NCBI GenBank assembly: GCA_007376185.1
Contig: VMFS01000006.1
Coordinates: 1 to 33,639, forward strand
DNA from: Parcubacteria group bacterium Gr01-1014_30
GTDB taxonomy: Bacteria; Patescibacteriota; Minisyncoccia; Minisyncoccales; 2-12-FULL-40-12
Reading direction: 5' to 3'
DNA length: 33,639 nt
Below, piece by piece: positions 22,672-28,514 of this stretch (position 1 is the first letter of the stretch; the number at the start of each line of letters is the position of its first letter). The notes under the pieces are model-generated. The model worked only from the letters and a program-made list of their open reading frames with translations, was not told the origin of the DNA and searched no databases. A program made the translations under genes and the position numbers.

Positions 22672-23171
22672 TCAAATCTTTTCAAAAAATGACCAACTTC
22701 ATTTTTGGACCACCAAGCAAAATCCGCCGGAACATTTTTCTTGGTAAATTCTACCACTTCGATTATTCGATTACCAAAACTTCCGATTTTTGGCTTGGTG
22801 CTCAATTCAGCTACGACAAGAGGAACGATGGCCCACTGGTCGTCTTTTTTCTGGACAGAAGATTCGATATCAACAACCTTATACGATTTTACACTAATAC
22901 CCGTTTGGGATTTTACAATTCGTTTTACACATTGTTCTACAGACTCACCATATCGAATCAAGTTGTGACAAAAATAAAGAAGCCCATTCGGATATTTTTT
23001 AGCGTGTGGCGGCGCTTCATGTCCGGGAATACTTTTTCGTCTCAACGCAATATATTTTCCATTCCACTTCAAAATTATCTCAAAAGTAAGGTGAGTGCCG
23101 CCCCTTACTTGATATTTCAAGGGCTTACCAAAATTGGCTTCTTTATTTTTCCAAATGTATTTGAAGCTCAT
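22668..23171 (-). CDS. Nudix-fold protein with a degenerate Nudix box
   Basis: 167 aa. The segment THLTFEIILKWNGKYIALRRK starts like a Nudix domain, and GESVEQCVKRIVKSQTGIS sits where the Nudix box should be, but the REUxEE core is replaced by KRIVKSQ, so the metal-binding glutamates are missing. FAWWSKNEVGHFLKRF near the end is a typical Nudix C-terminal helix. It may bind but not hydrolyse a nucleotide derivative. The gene is island cargo; its start lies 2 nt after the shared upstream motif and its stop lies in the recombinase-derived repeat. The plus-strand ORF 22614-23387 is judged a shadow. Confidence 0.65.
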   Translation of the reverse strand: MSFKYIWKNKEANFGKPLKYQVRGGTHLTFEIILKWNGKYIALRRKSIPGHEAPPHAKKYPNGLLYFCHNLIRYGESVEQCVKRIVKSQTGISVKSYKVVDIESSVQKKDDQWAIVPLVVAELSTKPKIGSFGNRIIEVVEFTKKNVPADFAWWSKNEVGHFLKRFD

Positions 23172-23173
23172 AG

Positions 23174-23200
23174 GATTAAAAAATTTTCTTCCCCCAAAAT
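23174..23200 (-). repeat. Shared upstream motif, copy A
   Basis: On the minus strand ATTTTGGGGGAAGAAAATTT followed by TTTAATC directly precedes the Nudix-like start. Nearly the same sequence lies before the secreted-protein gene at 25276-25301. Confidence 0.6.
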
Positions 23201-23339
23201 GCGAAATCGTGAATTCGTTTTTACCCCCAAAATTGAATACAAATTAGTCGCCGAGCGAAGCGAGGCGAACCAAAACCGCTTGCAATTTCCAACGTGGTGT
23301 GGCTTTACAAAGCCGCTCGAACCTATTTTAGCAAAAATT

Positions 23340-23491
23340 TCTAGAAACTCCCAGGAGGCCGCGCTCCGCGCGGCCAAATGCTTCTAATTGCGCTCGGCCA
23401 GCGAAGCTGGCCTCGCGCTGATCTGCCGCCGCCTTTCTGAAAAAATTGCCGCCGGATTTCGTGCCAGTCAAAGACTGGCGCGCCGCCTAAT
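23340..23491. repeat. Cluster of short GC-rich hairpins (no gene)
   Basis: Three perfect palindromes follow each other: GGCCGCGC-TCC-GCGCGGCC (23357-23375), GGCCAGC-GAA-GCTGGCC (23396-23412) and GCCAGTC-AAA-GACTGGC (23463-23479). Together with the sequence down to 23174 this makes about 320 bases without a convincing gene between two cargo genes. Confidence 0.7.
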
Positions 23492-24145
23492 TTAGTCCGT
23501 AAGCGAGGCTTTAGTGAGGACAACTAAATATTTCTCAAAATAACCCCCATCTTCTTCATCATCGAATTTTTTATGTTCTACCCTTAAACCAAATGAAGCC
23601 GCAGCTTCAAAGAATGCTTTATATTTCCTCAAAAATTCTTCCTCCGACTCTGCTTTAAAAGGATATAGCCTTGCCTCACCGCCTACTTTCAAGACACGGG
23701 CAATTTCCGATAGCCAGTTCAATACTTGCTGTTTATCTTCTTGCCTTAATTTCTGATGCATATCCTGTTTTTCTTCCGCCCATTCTAAATAACTTGGTTC
23801 TGAAAACCGAGAAACAGAATATAATCCAAAAATTCTGTCAAATGTTTTATCTTTGAATGGTAATGCTTCGGCTTCACCAGCAACAGATTTTCTTTGCCAA
23901 TCCGGCAGACGAGTAACCTTTTGCCCCATTTTGGCTTTATAGTATTCTGGATTTAGAGATACAACATTAGTATTTTGATCAGCCAATTCTCTCGACAGGT
24001 TTTCATTCTCTCCTGAACCCAAATCGAGAACCTTTTTTCCAGCTAACTCGTCGCGTTTAAAATCCAAAGCCTTCTCGTAATCTGAAAGGCTCCTGCCTGT
24101 AGGTATGGTAGTTTTTTCAGTTGTGCTTTCCCAATATTTTTCCAT
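23492..24145 (-). CDS. SAM-dependent methyltransferase (island cargo)
   Basis: 217 aa. Core motif KVLDLGSGENENLSRELA (SAM glycine loop, near residue 38), then NVVSLNPEY (acidic strand position altered), AGEAEALPFKDKTFDRIFGLYSVSRF (motifs II-III) and EIARVLKVGGEARLYPF (post-motif strand), as in class I small-molecule or protein methyltransferases of the Methyltransf_11 type. The substrate is unknown. Upstream on the same strand lies the decayed recombinase. The 3' end (GGACTAAATTAGG) faintly resembles the terminal repeat core CGGACTAATTT. Confidence 0.75.
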   Translation of the reverse strand: MEKYWESTTEKTTIPTGRSLSDYEKALDFKRDELAGKKVLDLGSGENENLSRELADQNTNVVSLNPEYYKAKMGQKVTRLPDWQRKSVAGEAEALPFKDKTFDRIFGLYSVSRFSEPSYLEWAEEKQDMHQKLRQEDKQQVLNWLSEIARVLKVGGEARLYPFKAESEEEFLRKYKAFFEAAASFGLRVEHKKFDDEEDGGYFEKYLVVLTKASLTD

Positions 24146-24167
24146 ATTCCAAGGCGCTTATGATTTA

Positions 24168-24528
24168 TTAAAATTTTAGCGGTTTTTGTATTAAAAAGAA
24201 AGAGGCCCACGAAATCTCACGTTGAGATAATCGCAGGCCCATATGCCAGATGAGAGAACAGCTGAACTTACGAAACTCTGGCGAGTTTCGCAAGGTGGGG
24301 AATTTGAGGGACCTAATCAAGCCGCGATCTACAAAATGAATAATCTTTCCGCCATCTACAGAATTACGAGCTAGTCTATCGGGATGCCACGAGATAATTC
24401 CATCCGCTTTTCCTTGTTCCAAAAATGACAACATTTCTGCGAATTTCATTCGTCCGGGTTCTTTTGCGGTTTTGGCTTCCTGAAAGAAAGCGACAATTTC
24501 CAGTTTTTCTTTGGCGGCAAATTCTTAA
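24168..24528 (-). pseudogene. Truncated serine recombinase (resolvase-type) remnant
   Basis: The ORF-track entry starts at an internal ATG (24449). In frame upstream to about 24525 the reading gives EFAAKEKLEIVAFFQEAKTAKEPGR, then KFAEMLSFLEQGKADGIISWHPDRLARNS and GGKIIHFVDRGLI. These match the middle of the catalytic domain of serine recombinases (the DRLAR block), but the N-terminal part with the catalytic serine is gone, an in-frame stop precedes the first Glu, and after LKFPT the homology breaks down, probably by frameshift (SHLAYG-like sequence continues in another frame). No large C-terminal domain remains. Confidence 0.8.
24495..24528 (-). repeat. 34-bp recombinase-derived repeat, copy B
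   Basis: Identical to copy A at 22638-22671 and similarly placed downstream of a cargo gene. Here it continues into the recombinase remnant. Confidence 0.75.
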
Positions 24529-24558
24529 AAATTATGAATCTAAAAAAATATCAAACAA

Positions 24559-25269
24559 CTATGGTCCTCTCTGCTCATATTCTTTCGTTTCTACAAATCG
24601 AATTTCTTTTTCGGTTTTTGGAATTGTCCAAAGATTTAGATGACTTGAACCAAAATCAGAATAGAAAAGTGCTAAATGTGCTTCAATTAAATTTTGATAT
24701 TCCACCATTTTCTTCATTGTTACAAAGCTGGCGTTACTACCTCGGTCTGCGTACCAAACTACAGAATATTTATCAAAATCAACTTCCGACATTACAGGTT
24801 GATTTGGATTTTTCGGAAAAGGTAATCCTGAAACTTCATCGTAGGCGTTTACCATGTATTTCCATATATTCTTTAGTTCTGCTTCTGTGCGAAAAATCCC
24901 GCGATATATGGAATAATCATAAGATTTCTTTAAACGCCAATCAGTATGCAAGTCTACTTTCTGGAATGATATTTCGCGTGGTTCTCCGCTCGGTTCTTGC
25001 GGAACCTCTTCCTCAATCCCAATTTGTTTTGCGTTATACCAACCAGTGCCGGACCCATTTGTACACAACTTTTGGTATAAATCACCAATTGGAATATCGC
25101 ATAAATAGCGAATGCAAGGTGAATTTGTTTCTGCCTCGCATTGCTCTTTTGATGCAAACACTTTCGGCATATTCAACAAAGTTTCTTTGTTTAGTACAAA
25201 AAATGCAAAACCACCGACGCCAATCAGAAGCAACAAAATTACAATGAGTAGTAAATTCTTTTTTAACAT
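24559..25269 (-). CDS. Unknown membrane-anchored or secreted protein (island cargo)
   Basis: 236 aa from the ATG at 25267-25269 (minus). The ORF-track start at 25443 would translate the terminal repeat and is rejected. KKN plus LLLIVILLLLIGVGGFAFFVL is an N-terminal signal anchor. Four Cys cluster after it (QCEAE, PCIRYLC, KLC), so disulfides are likely outside the cell. The C-terminal domain contains VVWYADRGSNASFVTMKK and LWTIPKTEKEIRFVETKEYE and matches no family known to me. Upstream is the shared motif at 25276; downstream is the recombinase-derived repeat. Plus-strand ORFs across it are shadows. Confidence 0.7.
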   Translation of the reverse strand: MLKKNLLLIVILLLLIGVGGFAFFVLNKETLLNMPKVFASKEQCEAETNSPCIRYLCDIPIGDLYQKLCTNGSGTGWYNAKQIGIEEEVPQEPSGEPREISFQKVDLHTDWRLKKSYDYSIYRGIFRTEAELKNIWKYMVNAYDEVSGLPFPKNPNQPVMSEVDFDKYSVVWYADRGSNASFVTMKKMVEYQNLIEAHLALFYSDFGSSHLNLWTIPKTEKEIRFVETKEYEQRGP

Positions 25270-25275
25270 AAAAAT

Positions 25276-25303
25276 GATTAAAAATTTTCTTGCCCCCAAA
25301 ATT
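25276..25303 (-). repeat. Shared upstream motif, copy B
   Basis: On the minus strand ATTTTGGGGGCAAGAAAATT followed by TTTAATC, 6 nt before the start of the secreted-protein gene. Compare 23174-23200. Confidence 0.6.
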
Positions 25304-25352
25304 AAAACGCAGTTCGAGCCGATGTTTTTAACAGGTTCTTTGGCAGTTTTTA

Positions 25353-25446
25353 TCGGCGCGGCGGAGCTGCACTTGCGGGCAGAGCTTCCTCGCCGCCGCA
25401 GGCGGCGAAAACCGTTCGAACTATCTTTAAAATACAGCACCACTTA
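25353..25446 (-). repeat. Right terminal repeat of the island
   Basis: On the minus strand AAGTGGTGCTGTATT, TAGTTCGAACGG, CGCCGCC-TGC-GGCGGCG, GAGGAAG and GCAGCTCCGCCGC. The next bases can encode KTAKEP, a motif also present in the recombinase remnant, hinting that recombinase sequence once adjoined this end. Confidence 0.6.
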
Positions 25447-25464
25447 GGAAAAGTCAAAGAGTTT

Positions 25465-25549
25465 TGGTGCCGGGGGAGGGAATCCAACCCTCAAGCCTTG
25501 CGGCACGCGATTTTGAGTCGCGCGTGTTTAGCGGTTTCACCACCCCGGC
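25465..25549 (-). tRNA. tRNA-Leu(CAA)
   Basis: Class II tRNA on the minus strand. The acceptor GCCGGGG pairs with CCCCGGC followed by ACCA (CCA is encoded). The anticodon stem CGCGA/TCGCG holds loop CTCAAAA, anticodon CAA (reads UUG). A long variable arm (TGCCGCAAGGCTTG) and T arm GAGGG-TTGGATT-CCCTC follow; the T loop has G in place of the usual C of TTC. It lies 28 nt after the topA stop on the same strand and next to the island end. Confidence 0.93.
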
Positions 25550-25576
25550 GCAGTTGAAATTTTAGCAGTTCTTTGA

Positions 25577-27667
25577 TTATTTTTCAACATTGGAGACACA
25601 CTCTTTGCTGGAGCATTTTATTTGCTTCCTTTTTGTTTCCACGAGCAGAGAGCCGCACTTTCCGCATTTTTCGCCGGTTGGTTTATCCCACAAAGCAAAG
25701 TCGCACTTTGGGAATCTGTTGCAGCCGTAAAAAATTTTCCCTTTTTTGGTTCTTTTTTCGGTTATTTGCCCTTTGCCGCATTTTGGGCAAGCTACATTCA
25801 AGGAGTTCTCTTTGAGCGATTCTGTGTATTTGCACTTTGGAAACGTGGAACAAGCGTAAAACTTTCCAAACTTGCCCAAGCGAATCAAAAGCGGAGAGCC
25901 GCATTTCGGACAGGTCTTGTCGGTGGGTTCTTCAGTAAACTCTTTTTTTGAAACCTCGTCGTATTTTTTCTGAAGATTTTCTGCAAATGGGTCGTAAAAC
26001 TCGCGAATTACATTAACCCATTTCATCTCGCCCAAAGCTATTTTATCCAAATTTTCTTCCAGGAGCGCCGTAAACTTTATGTCAACCACTTCTGGGAAGT
26101 GGTTGACTAAAATGCCGTTAACAACGGTTCCTATTTCCGTGGGCCTGAATCTTTTTTGTTCGTCTTTCTCAATGTAGTTTCTTTCCTGCACCGTTGACAA
26201 AATCGGAGCATAAGTTGAGGGGCGGGCAATGCCTTCCGTTTCAAGGGCGCGAATCAAAGTAGCTTCGGTGTACCGGGGAGGGGGTTGGGTAAAGTGCTGT
26301 GAGGGAATCAGTTTTATCAGCTTTAAAAGCTCATTTATCTGCAAAGGCGGTAATTCTGTTTCTTCGTATTTTATCGGATAAACCTTTAGGAAACCATCAA
26401 ACCTAAGAACTTGTCCGGTAGCTTTAAATGTGTATTTTGGAATTTGGGATTTGGAATTTTGGATTTGTTTAGGATTTCGGATTTCTGATTTCGGATTTCC
26501 GGCTTCGATTTCTACAGCGGTAGAATCGAAGCCGGCCTGCGCCATCTGCGAGGCCAAGAAACGCCGCCAGATTAAGTCGTAGAGCTTGAGTTGGTTTTGT
26601 TCCAGTTTAGCTGAAATTTTATCTGGAGTGTTTTCGGCATAAGTTGGCCGCAAGGCCTCGTGAGCTTCCTGGGCGCCCTTTGATTTGGTTTTGTATTGTC
26701 TAAACTGATGGTAGTTTTCGCCAAAAGTACTGACTATAAATTTTTTGGCAGTCCCCAAGGCAAGCGACGAGAGATTTAAGGAGTCGGTTCTGTGATAAGT
26801 CGTCCAGCCCTTCTCGTAAAGCTGTTGTGCCAAACTCATTGTAAGTTTGGCAGGCCATCCGAAGCGGTTCCAGGCGGTTTGCTGCAAGGTTGAGGTTGTG
26901 AAAGGCGGCAGAGGATTCCGCCTGACCTCTTTTTTGTCAACGCTTTGAACCTTGTATTCTGCCCCTTCCAGGTCCCTCAAGATTTTATCTGCTTCTTCCT
27001 TGTTTTTAACCCCAAGTTTAGGAATAATCTTCTCGTCTTTTTTAACAAGTGAAGCCGAAAATTCGCCACCTCCTTTTTTAAGAAGTGCCTCAATACTCCA
27101 ATATTCTTGCGGCACGAATTTTTCTATCTCTCTTTCTCGTTCCACCACCAAGCGCACCGCCACGGACTGCACTCTGCCTGCTGACAAGCCTCTGGCCACT
27201 TTTTTCCACAAAAAAGGCGATAGCTTGTAACCAACGATGCGGTCCAATATTCTTCTTGCCTGCTGGGCGTCAACTAGCTTTTGGTCAAGTTTTCTCGGAT
27301 TTTTCAGCGCTTCTTCAATCGCCTGCTTGGTGATTTCGTGGAAAACTATTCTTTGGTAGGGATTCTTTCCGTTCAAGTCCAAAAGATAAGCTAAGTGAAA
27401 AGCAATTGCCTCTCCTTCTCTGTCTTCGTCTGTTGCTAAAATCACCAAACTCGCTTTTTTCGCCTCTTTTTTCAAGACATCCACGTTTTTTTTCGCCTTG
27501 GGAATGACGACGTATTTCGGGTTAAAGTTCTTTTGCAAGTCAACGCCGAGCTCGTTCTCGGGCAAGTCGCGAATGTGACCGTAAGAAGAAAGGACTTTGT
27601 ATTTGGGTCCCACGTACCTGGAAATGGTTTTTGATTTTGTAGGGCTTTCAACTAGAACTAATTGCAT
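25577..27667 (-). CDS. topA: DNA topoisomerase I
   Basis: 696 aa type IA topoisomerase. N-terminal TOPRIM: LVLVESPTKSKTISRYVG, ATDEDREGEAIAFHL. The active-site tyrosine is in GWTTYHRTDSLNLS. The C-terminal tail carries three zinc-ribbon modules: CPKCGSPLLIRLGKFGKFYAC, CPKCGKGQITEKRTKKGKIF and CGKCGSLLVETKRK with the final CSSKEC. Around residue 390-410, AGNPKSEIRNPKQIQNSKSQ is an insertion encoded by an A/T-rich microrepeat next to a 16-bp palindrome (26499-26536). It overlaps dprA by 20 nt. Confidence 0.96.
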   Translation of the reverse strand: MQLVLVESPTKSKTISRYVGPKYKVLSSYGHIRDLPENELGVDLQKNFNPKYVVIPKAKKNVDVLKKEAKKASLVILATDEDREGEAIAFHLAYLLDLNGKNPYQRIVFHEITKQAIEEALKNPRKLDQKLVDAQQARRILDRIVGYKLSPFLWKKVARGLSAGRVQSVAVRLVVEREREIEKFVPQEYWSIEALLKKGGGEFSASLVKKDEKIIPKLGVKNKEEADKILRDLEGAEYKVQSVDKKEVRRNPLPPFTTSTLQQTAWNRFGWPAKLTMSLAQQLYEKGWTTYHRTDSLNLSSLALGTAKKFIVSTFGENYHQFRQYKTKSKGAQEAHEALRPTYAENTPDKISAKLEQNQLKLYDLIWRRFLASQMAQAGFDSTAVEIEAGNPKSEIRNPKQIQNSKSQIPKYTFKATGQVLRFDGFLKVYPIKYEETELPPLQINELLKLIKLIPSQHFTQPPPRYTEATLIRALETEGIARPSTYAPILSTVQERNYIEKDEQKRFRPTEIGTVVNGILVNHFPEVVDIKFTALLEENLDKIALGEMKWVNVIREFYDPFAENLQKKYDEVSKKEFTEEPTDKTCPKCGSPLLIRLGKFGKFYACSTFPKCKYTESLKENSLNVACPKCGKGQITEKRTKKGKIFYGCNRFPKCDFALWDKPTGEKCGKCGSLLVETKRKQIKCSSKECVSNVEK

Positions 27668-28514
27668 ATATATTTCCGCCTAAGTTTCTAACTCTACCTT
27701 TTATTTCCAAAACCGCAAGGGTTGCGGCAACCGAGCTTGCCGGAAGTTTCGTCTTCTCAATAATTTTGTCAATATACAAACTTTCTTCTAAAAGAGCGTT
27801 AATTACAGCATGCTCTTTTGGGTTGTCGCCCACTGCGCTGCCGGCCTTTACAATCTTGGGAATTTTTAGTTCCTTTAATACATCGTTGGCCGAGTCAACC
27901 AGCTTGGCGCCTTTTTTGATCAAGGAGTGTGACCCCTTTGAATTTGAAGAGTAAATTGAGCCTGGAATCGCAAACAATTTCCTTTTTTGAACCAGTGCGC
28001 AATCGGCCGTGATCAAAGCTCCCGACTTTTGTTTAGCTTCAACAACCAGCACGCCCAGAGACAGTCCGGAAACGATGCGGTTTCTTTGAGGAAAAGTGAA
28101 CTTTGTGCCGCGGGTTCCTGGAGGGTATTCGGAAATCAAGCAACCCCCAGTTTCCAGTATTTTTCCTGCCAGCTTAAGGTTTGATTGCGGGTACAAGCTT
28201 TTTTCGTCAAGACCAGTTCCCAGAACGGCAATGGTTCTTTTCCCCCTTTCAACAGCGGCCTCATGCGCAAAAGTGTCAATGCCCGGAGCCAGCCCAGAAA
28301 CAACTGTTAAGCCGGCGTCGGCTAAATCTCCGGCCAGGCCCAGAGCCGTTTGCTTGCCGTAAACTGAATATTTTCTTGCTCCCACCACGGCAAAACAGTT
28401 TTCTTCAGGTTTTATCTCTCCCTTGTAGTAAAGAACTTTTGGCGCATCTCTGATTTTTTTCAGAGCTCGGGGATAATTTTTGTCTTTGATTGAAACTTTT
28501 TTTATTTCAGCCAT
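27648..28514 (-). CDS. dprA: DNA-processing protein DprA/Smf
   Basis: 288 aa. Rossmann-type DprA core: YPRALKKIRDAPKVLYYKG, VVGARKYSVYGKQTA, VVSGLAPGIDTFAHEAAV, FPQRNRIVSGLSLGVLVVEA and GSIYSSNSKGSHSLIKKGA. A C-terminal winged-helix-like domain follows (LEESLYIDKIIEKTKLPASSV). DprA binds incoming single-stranded DNA and loads RecA, which fits natural uptake in small-genome CPR bacteria. The start codon overlaps the mfd stop (TAATG) and the end overlaps topA. The dprA-topA order is common in bacteria. Confidence 0.95.
   Translation of the reverse strand: MAEIKKVSIKDKNYPRALKKIRDAPKVLYYKGEIKPEENCFAVVGARKYSVYGKQTALGLAGDLADAGLTVVSGLAPGIDTFAHEAAVERGKRTIAVLGTGLDEKSLYPQSNLKLAGKILETGGCLISEYPPGTRGTKFTFPQRNRIVSGLSLGVLVVEAKQKSGALITADCALVQKRKLFAIPGSIYSSNSKGSHSLIKKGAKLVDSANDVLKELKIPKIVKAGSAVGDNPKEHAVINALLEESLYIDKIIEKTKLPASSVAATLAVLEIKGRVRNLGGNIYAISSS

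Larger units (their letters stand above)
22522..25446. mobile_element. Candidate 2.9-kb accessory element with inverted terminal repeats
   Basis: Both ends carry related repeats in inverted orientation. On the plus strand from 22524 it reads GGTGGTGCAGTATT...AATTAGTCCGAAC; on the minus strand from 25446 it reads AAGTGGTGCTGTATT...TAGTTCGAAC. Each is followed by a GC-rich hairpin, GAGGAAG and a GCGGC-GGA-GCCGC type palindrome. Inside, all minus strand, are a Nudix-like gene, a methyltransferase, a decayed serine recombinase and a secreted protein. The right end lies 19 nt from the 3' end of tRNA-Leu. No intact transposase is seen, so movement would need help in trans. Confidence 0.55.

Noticed and set aside
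23256-23275. Additional GAA-loop palindrome (GCCGAGC-GAA-GCGAGGC)
   Set aside because: Pairing is imperfect with two central mismatches, so it was not counted in the triloop family.
22614-23387. 257-aa plus-strand ORF opposite the Nudix-like gene
   Set aside because: It starts in the terminal repeat, has no recognisable domain, and is antisense to a gene with Nudix-fold features. The low-complexity F/K/I-rich translation is typical of a shadow.
24534-25247. 237-aa plus-strand ORF opposite the secreted protein
   Set aside because: The minus-strand frame has a clear signal anchor and balanced composition; the plus-strand product is Leu/Gln/Asn-rich without motifs.
25270-25443. N-terminal extension of the secreted island protein
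   Set aside because: It translates the GC-rich terminal repeat and would place the signal anchor internally.
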